Source: DTFZ01 sp050260375 (GTDB lineage Bacteria > Bacillota > Clostridia > Christensenellales > SZUA-584). From it: a stretch of DNA of 64,000 nt. Positions 7,619 to 16,193 of this stretch are shown piece by piece (the stretch's first letter is position 1; each line of letters begins with the position of its first letter). The position numbers were made by a program, and so were the translations under genes. The DNA is taken from contig JBLNCA010000014.1 in the NCBI GenBank assembly GCA_050260375.1, positions 1 to 64,000 of the forward strand, in the 5' to 3' direction. The notes below the pieces were generated by a model. The model saw only the letters and a program-made list of their open reading frames with translations, made no database searches and was not told where the DNA came from.

Positions 7619-7628
7619 ACTTTAAGGC
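7612..7628. repeat. Inverted repeat joining two convergent gene ends
   Basis: GCCTTAAA-C-TTTAAGGC spans both stop codons of the convergent PBP genes, which are separated by 3 bases. It may work as a weak bidirectional terminator, but there is no T-tract. Confidence 0.4.
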
Positions 7629-10573
7629 GCAGGCGGCCTGTAAATAGCAAGCAGCTGGTCTGTCAAAGCCTTAAGCTCCGCGGTAATCTGCTCTACGGCG
7701 CCCGACGTCGCGCCCGGCACAGCGATAAGGTTCTTTAGCTCGTCTATCTTTGCGGACAGCCTGTTCCTGTCTTCCATGGTCATCGAAAGCGTAGAGTCGG
7801 CAAGCACGCCGCTCGATACGTTTATCTGCGCGTTAGCGGCGCTTATAGCGTTTGAAAGGTTGTACTGCTCGTTATACCAGGCTTCGGTGTGCAGATCGCA
7901 CGTCTCGCCCGAGCCGGGCACATAGCCGCCTTCGGGCGTCTTTATGGCCCCGGGGATGTATTTGGCGAGCTTTTCAGAAGAGAGCTGCCAGTATATAGAA
8001 TCGGGCTCCAAAAACACGAGGCACTTGTTTGTCTTGGAGGCTTCGGGACAGTACGGCGTAGCGAGCTTACCGCTGTCGGAACATACCGCGACTATCTGAT
8101 GCACGTTGCACTCTTCGGCAGGCTCGGTGCCCGGCACATAATAAGCCTCTATAGGCTGGCGCCCGCCGGGGTCCTGCTCGCACGCCGGCGTTGCCAGCAT
8201 GCCCGAAACGCTGCATATTCTGTACTTGGCAAGCCCGGTCTCTTCGGCGGTCTTCGGTATTATCGGCTTGTCGGGCAGACCTTGCAGTATCTTCGACATA
8301 TAGCTCTGCCAGAGCGGCGCGGCATACTCCGAAGCGTAAACCTTGCTGCTTAAAGACTTGAATTCGTCATGGCCTATCCAGAGCGTCGAAGTATAGTAGG
8401 GCGTTATGCCCGCGAAAAATATTCCTTTAACGTTCTGGTTGGTGCCTGTTTTTCCGCCCACAGTCATGCCCGGTATCTGCGCTTCAGTACCTGTTCCGGA
8501 CTGTACGGCATTCGTGAGCATGTCCGTGACGAGCCACGCAGTTGATTCTTTGAACACCTGACGCCGGTCTCTTATCTCGTTGGCGTCAAGTATAACGTTC
8601 CCGTCCTTGTCTTCCACTCTGGTGAACGAAAGCGGCTCAAAGTAAACGCCGCTGTTTGCTATCGTGGCGTAGGCGCCCGCCATCTCTATGGGAGTGATGC
8701 CCGACGTGCCGAGCGCGAGCCCCGAGCCCGTCTTGCTTATATGCGAAGGGTTGACGCCCATCTGAAGCAGATAATACGCGGAGTCTTCAAGGCCGACAAG
8801 ATTCATAAGCGTGTATGCAGTGGCGCTGTTGAGCGACTGCACAAGGCCGATGCGCAGCGTGACGGGGCCGTAATACTTCGAGCCTCCGCCCGGATAGCCG
8901 TTTTTTGAATCCCAGCCGTTAATCGGAAGATCAACGTTCGGTATTACGGTGCCGTCCGAGTACCCCTTGTCGATAGCTGGCGCGTAAACGGCTATCGGCT
9001 TAATCGACGAACCTACGGGCATAGTCGTCTGGTACACCCTGTTGAGCGTCTTTTTTGCCTTGGGAGTCTCGCGGCCGCCCACTACGGCGACAAGATCGCC
9101 GGTATGCTGGTCGAGAACTACCGCAGCCGCCTGCGGCTGTATTACGCTTGCTACGGTGCCGTCCTTGTTTTGATAGTGCGTCGCCGAATCGTCTTCGTCT
9201 TTAAGCTTCGGGTATCCGTCCCAAGTGGCGAGCGTCTCTTCGACGGTTTTCTGTATCGTTGGGTCTACCGTTGTGTATATCTTATAACCGTTTGTGCGCA
9301 GTTCCTGGTCCAATAGCGCACGGTTCTCGTCGGTATCCTGCATATGCCTCTGTTCGAGCAAATGCGTTATCACGTCGTATACGGCGTATTCCACGAAATA
9401 CGGCATCTCGTACATCTGATTTACCGTCGATTTCTCCCTGACGTGTACGGTATCGTTCTTCGCGGCTTCGTATTCTTCCTTTGTGATATAGCCCGCCATA
9501 TACATCTTAAGCAGCACGAGGTTTGTACGCTCGTTAAGCTTGTCGGCGTTGCCTGTTACGTAATAGCTTCTTCTCGGGTCGTAGAGGTAAGGGTACTGCG
9601 TAATGCCCGCGAGCATCGCGCACTCGCGAAGCGTCAGTTCATTCAATTCCTTGCCGAAATAATCCATAGCCGCCGCTTTGACGCCGTAATTGGAACCCCC
9701 GAGCGGTATCGTGTTTAGGTACGCCTCAAGTATCTGCGGCTTTGTGTATTTTGTCTCGAGCTGCATCGCAAGATACGCTTCCTGTATCTTGCGCTTATAT
9801 GTGCGCTCGGGGCTTAACAGATTGTTCTTTATAAGCTGCTGCGTTATAGTGCTGCCGCCCTGAACGCTGCTGTTCATAAGGTTGTTTATAAAAGCGCCCA
9901 GCAGCCTCTTGATGTCCACGCCCGAATGGTAATAGAACCTTACGTCTTCGATAGCAACGACAGCGTCCTGCAGCCTCTGGGGTATCTCGCTTATGGGCGC
10001 CCAGTCCCTGTTTTCGGTGCCCGTATACGCGGTTATAAGATTTCCGTACTTGTCGTATATATACGATGTTTCTTCCTGGTTTTCTATCTGCGCGGTGTTG
10101 AGCTTGGGCGTCGTGTCCATATACGCTTTCGCTATGCCGACTACCGTGCCGAACCCGGCCGCGCCGATAATGAAAATACAGATAATCACGAGCTTAAATG
10201 CCGTAAGTATTATGCCCACGATGAAATTCGGCTGGTGGAACCTTGCGGCGAAAATGTTGATGTGTTCTTTTCCTTCGCCTGAAAGGTGTTCCCTTGAGAT
10301 GCGGGGCATTTCGCTCTGCCTCTTTTTTTGCACCGGCCTAGCGGCGCCCCTGCTGCGGTAGGCTATATCCGCGCTATTAAACACCTGAGTATCGTCGCTT
10401 ACGGGCTCTTCCCATTCCGCATGCTCTTCTTTGTGCCTGAACAGCCCGGCAACCCACTTAAAGCAGGCAGCAAAAAACAGCGCGACAGCCCTCGCGTCAT
10501 TTTTGATGTGGCCAAAGACCGCCGAAAAAAACGAGCTTATGCTGTTTGATGAAGACGAACGTGTTCTGCGCAT
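7622..10573 (-). CDS. Class A penicillin-binding protein 1A family
   Basis: A 983-residue bifunctional murein synthase. An unusually long cytoplasmic N terminus (about 115 residues, Ser/Arg-rich) precedes the membrane helix (about 118-150). The GT51 domain includes AIEDVRFYYHSGVD (Glu about 209), QGGSTITQQLIKN and the KYTKPQILEAYLN motif. The transpeptidase domain has SSIK (522-525), SLN (580-582) and KTGT (708-711). The tail (about 780-983) has spaced cysteines (CSVSGMLATPAC, CSDSGKLATPYC), a repeat seen in clostridial PBP1A proteins, and a coiled-coil end. AAGGG lies 9 bases before the ATG. Likely the main housekeeping class A PBP. Confidence 0.95.
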   Translation of the reverse strand: MRRTRSSSSNSISSFFSAVFGHIKNDARAVALFFAACFKWVAGLFRHKEEHAEWEEPVSDDTQVFNSADIAYRSRGAARPVQKKRQSEMPRISREHLSGEGKEHINIFAARFHQPNFIVGIILTAFKLVIICIFIIGAAGFGTVVGIAKAYMDTTPKLNTAQIENQEETSYIYDKYGNLITAYTGTENRDWAPISEIPQRLQDAVVAIEDVRFYYHSGVDIKRLLGAFINNLMNSSVQGGSTITQQLIKNNLLSPERTYKRKIQEAYLAMQLETKYTKPQILEAYLNTIPLGGSNYGVKAAAMDYFGKELNELTLRECAMLAGITQYPYLYDPRRSYYVTGNADKLNERTNLVLLKMYMAGYITKEEYEAAKNDTVHVREKSTVNQMYEMPYFVEYAVYDVITHLLEQRHMQDTDENRALLDQELRTNGYKIYTTVDPTIQKTVEETLATWDGYPKLKDEDDSATHYQNKDGTVASVIQPQAAAVVLDQHTGDLVAVVGGRETPKAKKTLNRVYQTTMPVGSSIKPIAVYAPAIDKGYSDGTVIPNVDLPINGWDSKNGYPGGGSKYYGPVTLRIGLVQSLNSATAYTLMNLVGLEDSAYYLLQMGVNPSHISKTGSGLALGTSGITPIEMAGAYATIANSGVYFEPLSFTRVEDKDGNVILDANEIRDRRQVFKESTAWLVTDMLTNAVQSGTGTEAQIPGMTVGGKTGTNQNVKGIFFAGITPYYTSTLWIGHDEFKSLSSKVYASEYAAPLWQSYMSKILQGLPDKPIIPKTAEETGLAKYRICSVSGMLATPACEQDPGGRQPIEAYYVPGTEPAEECNVHQIVAVCSDSGKLATPYCPEASKTNKCLVFLEPDSIYWQLSSEKLAKYIPGAIKTPEGGYVPGSGETCDLHTEAWYNEQYNLSNAISAANAQINVSSGVLADSTLSMTMEDRNRLSAKIDELKNLIAVPGATSGAVEQITAELKALTDQLLAIYRPPAP

Positions 10574-10722
10574 AATAAATTACCCTTAAGGTTTTTTGTA
10601 TTATACCATATCATTTAGCCTGCCGCATTAAAATACCAATATTATTTACATTTTGACGCGAAACCGCATATAAAGCATTGTGACGCTTAAAAAAACATAT
10701 TTTTTAAAGTAAGGTGTTTATC

Positions 10723-11388
10723 ATGCGTTTGAGGGTAAAGTTCTCTAAAAAGTGGATTATTGTGATCGTGCTTGTTCTGATTGCGGTATTATATCTCGTT
10801 GTTGACAACATGATAAGGCCGACGATATTAAGCCTTTCGGAGGCGAGGCTGCGCGCAATAGGAGTAAAGGCAATGAACGACGCTGTGAGGGAGACGATAG
10901 GAGCGAGCGGCGTCACATATTCCGACCTGATACATATCGAAAAGGACGATGAGGGCAACATATCGCTGATAACGGCAAACACGGTGCTTATGAACAACCT
11001 TGCGGCGCAGACTGCGATGGCCGCGCAGGATAAGGTATTAAGCGCGGGGCGGCAGGGCGTAAACATACCTATAGGCACGATATTAGGCGGCCCATTGCTT
11101 ACAGGACGAGGCCCGGCAATAACGATACTGTTTGAGCCTGTAGGGTCGGTAACTACGGACATAATAGCGGAGTTTGAGGACGCGGGCATAAACCAGACTC
11201 GGCACAAGATATACCTTGTGCTGGGCGCGTCGGTAAGGATACTCGTGGGCAACGCCGCGCAGACCGTTGATATATCTTCAAAGGTGCTTATTACCGATAC
11301 AGTAATAGTCGGCGAAGTGCCGCAAGGGTATTACAAGGGCTCGGAGAACGACTTATTGAACCTTCTTCCGGGCCATGAAGCGCAGTAA
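10723..11388 (+). CDS. yunB: Sporulation protein YunB
   Basis: About 221 residues with one N-terminal membrane helix (WIIVIVLVLIAVLYLVVDN) followed by a soluble domain. YunB is a mother-cell (sigma-E regulon) protein of Bacillus needed for normal spore formation; its biochemical role is unknown. Recognisable features are the early LSEARLRAIGVKAMNDAV and the VNIPIGTILGGPLLTGRGP segment. The ATG at 10723 has AAGGTG upstream; an in-frame GTG at 10714 lies inside that ribosome-binding site. The gene stands alone, divergent from the PBP gene. Confidence 0.9.
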   Translation: MRLRVKFSKKWIIVIVLVLIAVLYLVVDNMIRPTILSLSEARLRAIGVKAMNDAVRETIGASGVTYSDLIHIEKDDEGNISLITANTVLMNNLAAQTAMAAQDKVLSAGRQGVNIPIGTILGGPLLTGRGPAITILFEPVGSVTTDIIAEFEDAGINQTRHKIYLVLGASVRILVGNAAQTVDISSKVLITDTVIVGEVPQGYYKGSENDLLNLLPGHEAQ

Positions 11389-11457
11389 ACGCGGGCATTG
11401 AACGTTTGCGCCGCTTATGCTATTATTACGTAGTATAAACGACCGTGAGGTGAATTT

Positions 11458-12180
11458 ATGTCCGGACACTCAAAATGGGCAAACATAAAACGCAAAAAGG
11501 AAAAGACAGACGCAAAACGCGGCGCATCGTTTACGAAGATAGGCAGGGAGCTCGCCGTGGCCGTTAAGGAAGGCGGCCCCGACATAGAGACGAACTCAAA
11601 GCTTAAGGACGTCGTGGCAAAGGCGAAAGCGAACAATATGCCTAACGACACGATAATGCGCTCAATCAAAAAAGCCGCCGGAGAGCTGGGAAACATCAAT
11701 TACGAATCCGTCGTGTATGAAGGCTACGGCCCGGGAGGCGTCGCCGTAATAGTGGAAGCGCTTACCGACAACAGGAACCGCACCGCGAGCGACGTAAGGC
11801 ATATATTTGATAAAAACGGAGGGTCGCTCGGCGCTACGGGCTGCGTATCCTGGATGTTTGAAAGAAAAGGCGTGCTTGTTGTGGAAAAGGCCGAGGGCAT
11901 GGACGGCGACGCGCTGATGATGGACGCAATAGAAGCAGGCGCCGACGACGTTGAAGAGAACGAAGACGCTTTTGAGATAACGACGGATGCAGTGTCGTTT
12001 TCCGGCGTATACGAACAGTTGGAAAAGTGCGGGTATGCTTTTGCGCTGGCCGAGCTGCAGCTTGTGCCCGAAAACACTGTGGAGCTGCCCGAAGACAAGG
12101 AAGAGAGCGTACAAAAGCTGCTCGACATGCTGGAAGACAACGACGACGTGCAGAACGTGTATCACAACGCCGTGCTTTAA
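11458..12180 (+). CDS. yebC: YebC/PmpR family protein (translation or transcription regulator)
   Basis: A 240-residue protein matching the YebC family along its whole length, opening with MSGHSKWANIKRKKEKTDAKRG. The three-domain fold has the conserved AKANNMPNDTIMRSIKKA and YEGYGPGGVAVIVE segments. Family members were described as DNA-binding regulators, and some more recently as factors that help ribosomes through proline-rich stretches. GAGGTG lies 7 bases before the ATG. No ruvC or ruvA follows, unlike in many genomes. Confidence 0.95.
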   Translation: MSGHSKWANIKRKKEKTDAKRGASFTKIGRELAVAVKEGGPDIETNSKLKDVVAKAKANNMPNDTIMRSIKKAAGELGNINYESVVYEGYGPGGVAVIVEALTDNRNRTASDVRHIFDKNGGSLGATGCVSWMFERKGVLVVEKAEGMDGDALMMDAIEAGADDVEENEDAFEITTDAVSFSGVYEQLEKCGYAFALAELQLVPENTVELPEDKEESVQKLLDMLEDNDDVQNVYHNAVL

Positions 12181-12250
12181 AATACCAGGCAAGCCGGGAT
12201 GAAAATACTGGTTCGTGACTATCGAGCATAAACAGCTTTTTTTCAACAAA

Positions 12251-12275
12251 AAATATCCCTGACGGAGGGATTTTT
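12251..12275 (+). promoter_or_regulatory. Terminator-like hairpin overlapping the ribosome-binding site of the next gene
   Basis: AAATATCCCT (12251-12260) pairs with AGGGATTTTT (12266-12275) around a 5-base loop and is followed by T residues, so it could end yebC transcription. The GGAGGG ribosome-binding site of the gene at 12276 lies in the loop and 3' arm, so the same hairpin could also hide that site. Confidence 0.45.
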
Positions 12276-12833
12276 TTGTTCAGGAAGCATAAGAAGCTTG
12301 CGGTGTTCATGTTTATACTTTTTGCGCTTTCCGCGGCGGGCGCTGCGGGATATATTCTTGCCGCCAACGAACCGCGGGTAGTGGAGGAAGCGCCAAAGCC
12401 CTCGGATGTGCCCGCGGGCGCCGACGACGCGCGCATAGAAAAAGGCGCTTCCGTAGACTGGGATTACGAGTACAGTATGTGCGGCCATCATATATATCTG
12501 CACTGCGAGGCCGACGAGAGCATTGTAGGGCTTACGTTCTCCGAGCTGCAGGCATCAAGCCCTGATATGCGTATCGTTTCGTTCGAACCGAAAAAACTGA
12601 CGCTTAAAAAGAGCTTCGAGTGCTACTGCCCGCGCCACTACATACTCAGGCGCTTAAAGGATAAGCTTGCGGTATTCAGAACAGTATTGGGTACGCCGGA
12701 TCAGGAGGTATGCCTCGAGGTGCCTATGCTTTTTTCCAGTATAAACAAGGACGAACAGCAGGCGCTCGAAGTCGGCAAGCTTTTCGACAGCCTCGAAAAC
12801 ATAGAGCATTATCTTGAGAATCTTGACACATAA
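12276..12833 (+). CDS. BofC C-terminal-domain-like protein
   Basis: A 185-residue protein with an N-terminal signal anchor (about 9-29) and an extracytoplasmic domain. The region YSMCGHHIYLHCEADESIVGL, cut here at its core, plus FECYCPRHYIL and the RTVLGTPDQ segment resembles the C-terminal domain of BofC, the intermembrane-space inhibitor of the SpoIVB protease in Bacillus. The three cysteine blocks are typical of clostridial versions. The start is a TTG with GGAGGG 6 bases upstream. No spoIVB is nearby. The identity is a domain-level match; the function may differ. Confidence 0.7.
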   Translation: MFRKHKKLAVFMFILFALSAAGAAGYILAANEPRVVEEAPKPSDVPAGADDARIEKGASVDWDYEYSMCGHHIYLHCEADESIVGLTFSELQASSPDMRIVSFEPKKLTLKKSFECYCPRHYILRRLKDKLAVFRTVLGTPDQEVCLEVPMLFSSINKDEQQALEVGKLFDSLENIEHYLENLDT

Positions 12834-12917
12834 AAGGCGAAAAGTACATAAAACCATGATAATATTATTGACTGTCCCGAAATAGTGTAGTATCATAAAT
12901 AAAAATTAAATTAACGT

Positions 12918-13026
12918 ATATCTTCGGGGTGGGGCGAAATTCCCCAACCGGCGGTAAAGTCCGCGAGCCATATGGCAGATACGGTGCGATTCCGTAACCG
13001 ACAGTACAGTCTGGATGAGAGAAGAA
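12918..13026 (+). ncRNA. FMN riboswitch (RFN element)
   Basis: It shows the canonical RFN blocks in order: ATCTTCGGGG, the GAAATTCCCCAACCGGCGGT core, AGTCCGCGAGCC, GGTGCGATTCCG, CCGACAGTACAGTCTGGATG, and the closing GAGAAGA that pairs with the first block (P1). It lies upstream of a riboflavin transporter gene with a terminator in between, the usual layout for FMN-induced premature termination. Confidence 0.97.
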
Positions 13027-13045
13027 TGCTCGTTTTTGATGCAGC

Positions 13046-13075
13046 GCTCTGAAGATACATTTCAGAGCTTTTTTA
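13046..13075 (+). terminator. Riboswitch expression-platform terminator
   Basis: GCTCTGAA pairs perfectly with TTCAGAGC around a 7-base loop, followed by six T residues. It is 20 bases past the riboswitch, consistent with transcriptional control by FMN. Confidence 0.9.
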
Positions 13076-13083
13076 TTATCGAA

Positions 13084-13119
13084 GTTTCCAAAAAGCCGCG
13101 AGGCTTGCTGGGGTGATAA
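13084..13119 (+). repeat. Decayed copy of the 38-bp hairpin repeat
   Basis: Left arm CCAAAAAGCC, loop GCGA, right arm GGCTTGCTGGGGTG. The left arm matches the AAAAAG subtype and the right arm the CTTG subtype, so the stem is interrupted. It lies between the riboswitch terminator and the ribU ribosome-binding site. Confidence 0.6.
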
Positions 13120-13148
13120 TTAATAGTTCTGAAAAGAAGGAGGAAAAC

Positions 13149-13751
13149 ATGTCAACAAGATCAGCATCGTCAAGGAGGCTGCTGTTTCTGGCCACGGCCG
13201 GAATACTTGCGGCGGCGTCCACAATACTGCGTTTTCTGGAAACGCCGCTGCCAATGATACCCGGTTTTCTGAAGATAGATTTCAGCAACATACCGGCGCT
13301 ATTAGGAGGGTTCGCGCTTGGCCCGGCGGCGGGAGCGGCAATACTGCTGATTAAAAATCTGCTGTACCTTCCCGTTACGCAAACGGGAGGCATAGGCGAG
13401 ATAGCCGATTTTGTAATAAGTCTCGCGCTGATTTTGCCTGCGGCGTTGTTTTATAAGTACAAAAAGAGCCGTAAGGGCGCGATTGCGGGCATGGCTGTGG
13501 GCAGCGCCATAATGTCGTTTTTGGCAGGGCCGCTGATGAACTACTTTGTGTTGATACCGTTTTATTCCATGATTTTCCCGATAGACCAGATATTGGGTAT
13601 GGCCGCCGCAGCCAACCCGGGAATAAACAGCCTCTGGACATATATTATCTACGCTGTGATACCTTTCAATATCATAAAATGCTTTGCCGTCTGCCTCGTT
13701 ACCGGACTGCTGTATAAGCCGTTATCGCCGCTTCTGCATAAATACCGCTGA
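13149..13751 (+). CDS. ribU: Riboflavin transporter RibU (ECF S component)
   Basis: A 200-residue substrate-binding membrane subunit of an energy-coupling-factor transporter that takes up riboflavin with a shared EcfAA'T module encoded elsewhere. It has about six hydrophobic segments and the S-component signature FLKIDFSNIPALLGGFALGP near residues 37-56. AAGGAGG lies 5 bases before the ATG at 13149. Control by the FMN riboswitch just upstream strongly supports riboflavin as substrate. The gene is monocistronic. Confidence 0.95.
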   Translation: MSTRSASSRRLLFLATAGILAAASTILRFLETPLPMIPGFLKIDFSNIPALLGGFALGPAAGAAILLIKNLLYLPVTQTGGIGEIADFVISLALILPAALFYKYKKSRKGAIAGMAVGSAIMSFLAGPLMNYFVLIPFYSMIFPIDQILGMAAAANPGINSLWTYIIYAVIPFNIIKCFAVCLVTGLLYKPLSPLLHKYR

Positions 13752-13831
13752 TTGCCAAAAATTATTGCATAATCCGCGGTTTTCAGGTATACTGCATAAA
13801 CGGTTGCAACAAATGAAATCGGAGCAAAGCA

Positions 13832-14248
13832 TTGGTTGAAAAGCACGTGACACGCAGCCCGGAGCAAACGTTCGAGCTAGGGAAAAAGCTGGGGCAAAAA
13901 CTCGCTGACGGAGATATCGTGGCATTAAAAGGCGGCTTGGGCGCGGGAAAGACGGTGTTTACAAAAGGCATAGCCGCTGGGCTTGGCATTACAGAAGACG
14001 TAACAAGCCCTACGTTTACGCTGCTTAAAGAGTACGAAGGGCGGCTTAAACTGCACCACTTTGACCTCTACAGGATAGAGGACGAGGAAGAGCTTACTCA
14101 GACCGGCTTTTACGACTGGCTGGGAGGGGAGGGCGTCTGCGTAATAGAATGGGCGGACAAGGCCGTTCTCCCTTCCTGCATATACGTCACGCTCGAGGGT
14201 TCCGGCTCGGACGAGCGCTCGGTAACGATAGACGACCAAAGAGGATAA
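13832..14248 (+). CDS. tsaE: tRNA threonylcarbamoyladenosine biosynthesis protein TsaE
   Basis: A 138-residue P-loop ATPase needed with TsaB and TsaD for the t6A37 modification of ANN-decoding tRNAs. Walker A is GGLGAGKT (about 34-41); the family motifs TSPTFTLLKEY and HFDLYRIEDEEEL are present. A TTG start at 13832 with GGAG upstream is used; no ATG fits the family's N terminus. It is the first gene of a tsaE-tsaB-rimI operon. Confidence 0.95.
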   Translation: MVEKHVTRSPEQTFELGKKLGQKLADGDIVALKGGLGAGKTVFTKGIAAGLGITEDVTSPTFTLLKEYEGRLKLHHFDLYRIEDEEELTQTGFYDWLGGEGVCVIEWADKAVLPSCIYVTLEGSGSDERSVTIDDQRG

Positions 14249-14251
14249 ACC

Positions 14252-14944
14252 ATGTACATACTTGCCGTTGATACTTCGGGTAACGTATGCTCCGCGGCGG
14301 TGCTTGACGATACGCGCATACTGGCGGAGACATACGTCGACAACAAAAAGACGCATTCCGAAACTCTCGCTCCTATGGCGGACGGGTGCCTTAAAAGCGC
14401 TGGGCTGGGTATTAAGGACGTAAGGCTGTTTTGCTGCGCCATAGGCCCCGGCTCGTTTACCGGCATACGCATAGGAGCAGGGCTTATTAAAGCGTTCGCG
14501 CACGCTTCGGGCAAACCGGCAATAGGGGTAAACACGCTCGACGCGCTTGCACAGAACATGGCGGGAACGGACGGTATAGTCTGTCCCGTTATAGACGCGA
14601 GAAGGGGCGAGGTGTATACGGCGTCATACCGAAACGGCGAAAGGATAACGGATTACAGAGCCTTGCTGCTGGACGACGTACTACGCGAGTTAAGCGGAGA
14701 AAAGGCGGTGTTTCTGGGCGACGCGGCGATAAGCTTCAAGAAAAAGATACTCGAAGCGTCGGCTACGTTTAGAGTGGCGCATACCGGCATAGCGCTGCAG
14801 CGGGCGGGGTCCGTAGGGCTTGCGGCGCTTGCGCTGTATAATAAGGGCGCTTATAGCGACGCATACACTTTAGAGCCTTTTTATCTTCGCGAGACGCAGG
14901 CGGAACGGCTGTTAAAGGCCTCCCGCGCCCCGGGCAAAAGCTGA
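14252..14944 (+). CDS. tsaB: tRNA threonylcarbamoyladenosine biosynthesis protein TsaB
   Basis: A 230-residue ASKHA-fold protein that partners TsaD in t6A synthesis. It opens with YILAVDTSGNVCSAAVLDD and has the conserved GPGSFTGIRIGAGLIKAFA helix. Length is normal. It lies 3 bases after tsaE and 2 before rimI. The usual fourth member, tsaD, is not adjacent and not in this window. Confidence 0.95.
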   Translation: MYILAVDTSGNVCSAAVLDDTRILAETYVDNKKTHSETLAPMADGCLKSAGLGIKDVRLFCCAIGPGSFTGIRIGAGLIKAFAHASGKPAIGVNTLDALAQNMAGTDGIVCPVIDARRGEVYTASYRNGERITDYRALLLDDVLRELSGEKAVFLGDAAISFKKKILEASATFRVAHTGIALQRAGSVGLAALALYNKGAYSDAYTLEPFYLRETQAERLLKASRAPGKS

Positions 14945-14946
14945 CG

Positions 14947-15414
14947 ATGGATATTATCTATAGAAGAGCAAACCCAAAAGACATAACGGACATATTCTAC
15001 GTTGAGTCACGGTGCTTTAGGTCGCCGTGGTCGATGGAATCGATACGCGAAGATATATGCGAAAACGAACGCGCGCTATATGTGGTTGCCGCGGAGGGGG
15101 AGCGCATTATCGGCTTTTGCGCGATGCATTCCATTTTCGACGAAGGGCATATCATGAACGTTGCGGTGCTGGAGGAGTACAGGGGAAAGCGCATAGCCGA
15201 AAAGCTGCTTAAGAAAATGTTTGAGCTCGCGCCGCCCGAGGTCGTTAATTACACGCTGGAAGTAAGAGTGTCAAACGCGACCGCGATAAAGCTTTACACG
15301 CGGATGGGGTTTCGCAGCTTCGGCTTAAGGCCGGGCTACTACGCCGATACCGGCGAGAGCGCAATGATAATGTGGCTGAACACAGAGCCAAAAGGCAATA
15401 CCGCCCGACATTAA
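14947..15414 (+). CDS. rimI: Ribosomal-protein-alanine N-acetyltransferase RimI
   Basis: A 155-residue GNAT acetyltransferase; RimI acetylates the N terminus of ribosomal protein S18. The acetyl-CoA-binding loop is seen as VLEEYRGKRIAEKLLKKM (about 78-95), and LEVRVSNATAIKLYTRMGF is the family's C-terminal motif. The start follows the tsaB stop by 2 bases with no strong ribosome-binding site, so coupling to tsaB is likely. The substrate is inferred from family and operon. Confidence 0.9.
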   Translation: MDIIYRRANPKDITDIFYVESRCFRSPWSMESIREDICENERALYVVAAEGERIIGFCAMHSIFDEGHIMNVAVLEEYRGKRIAEKLLKKMFELAPPEVVNYTLEVRVSNATAIKLYTRMGFRSFGLRPGYYADTGESAMIMWLNTEPKGNTARH

Positions 15415-15485
15415 ACACCATATAACGACTTAACGATTCATTATAATGATTTATAAATAAAGACCGTATTTTTCCAAGGCATATG

Positions 15486-15515
15486 TTTACATAATGTCCA
15501 TTAATATTGTATAAT
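15486..15515 (+). promoter_or_regulatory. Predicted sigma-A promoter
   Basis: TTTACA, 18 bases, TATAAT; the -10 ends 32 bases before the ATG at 15548. Confidence 0.55.
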
Positions 15516-15547
15516 CAGATATATATTTTATAGGAGGTCGGTATCAT

Positions 15548-15907
15548 ATGGGCATGGATAAAAAAACGGCTAGCTGGTTTGCTTACATTCTCTCCATAAT
15601 AAGCGGCGTCATTGTACTGGCAACAGAGAAAGATGATAAGGACGTACGCACGCAAGCGTGGCAGTCGGTTGTAATGGGCTGCTTCTTCGTAGCGGTATAT
15701 ATCGTGCTGGGTATACTTGCGGCGATATTCTTCAACCCCTGGAACATAGTCGCTTACGCGATGGGCGCGTTCAGCATATGGGGCTTTTTGTACCTTATAG
15801 CCGGCCTTGCCTGGCTGGTACTTACGGTCATATGCATACTTAAAGCGCTGCAGGGCGATATATTCAAGATACCCGTTATATACGACAAGGTAAAAAACTT
15901 TAAATAG
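15548..15907 (+). CDS. DUF4870 (Tic20-like) membrane protein
   Basis: A 119-residue protein with three hydrophobic segments and the family pattern ASWFAYILSIISGVIVL, then a KDVRTQAWQSV segment leading into the next helix, and a C-terminal KIPVIYDKVKNFK. DUF4870 proteins are small integral membrane proteins of unknown function. An AGGAGG lies 10 bases before the ATG at 15548; a second in-frame ATG two codons later is possible. It has its own promoter and is followed by a 555-base stretch of repeats. Confidence 0.85.
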   Translation: MGMDKKTASWFAYILSIISGVIVLATEKDDKDVRTQAWQSVVMGCFFVAVYIVLGILAAIFFNPWNIVAYAMGAFSIWGFLYLIAGLAWLVLTVICILKALQGDIFKIPVIYDKVKNFK

Positions 15908-15910
15908 TTA

Positions 15911-15966
15911 AGCCTTCCCCTTAGAGGGGAAGGTGGCGCGCAGCGCCGGATGAGGTGTATCTAAAA
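15911..15966 (+). repeat. Intergenic repeat unit, CCTTCCCC head, copy A
   Basis: An inverted-repeat head (CCTTCCCC...GGGGAAGG), then GTGGCGCGCAGCGCCGGATG and AGGTGTATCTAAAA. It is almost identical to 16194-16249. The gap 15908-16462 contains only these repeats, two hairpin repeats and two terminators; no gene is seen. Confidence 0.8.
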
Positions 15967-16018
15967 TGTATCACACCTAATACGCGCCGTCCGCGCAAAA
16001 CTAAGTTTCTAATACAGG

Positions 16019-16042
16019 AGGCTGGCTTAATCGCCAGCCTTT
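16019..16042 (+). terminator. Terminator-like hairpin after the DUF4870 gene
   Basis: GGCTGGC-TTAATC-GCCAGCC followed by TTTACTGTTTA. The same sequence, with a weakened stem, recurs at about 16308-16326, so it is part of a duplicated block as well as a possible terminator. Confidence 0.55.
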
Positions 16043-16081
16043 ACTGTTTATATGCAAAGAAGTATATAGCCTTCTCAATGA

Positions 16082-16188
16082 GCGAGCCGAAGGCTCTGTG
16101 ACTAGCTTAGCTGGACGGCAAAGGAGAATGCCGAACGGTAGTATCAGGCGACTATTGCGAACAGAGTAAGGCGGCGCGCAGCGAATGA
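16082..16188 (+). repeat. Long modular interspersed repeat, copy 2
   Basis: Aligns with the reverse complement of 3314-3415 (see that entry). It is inserted between the two copies of the CCTTCCCC unit. Confidence 0.75.
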
Positions 16189-16193
16189 AATAT

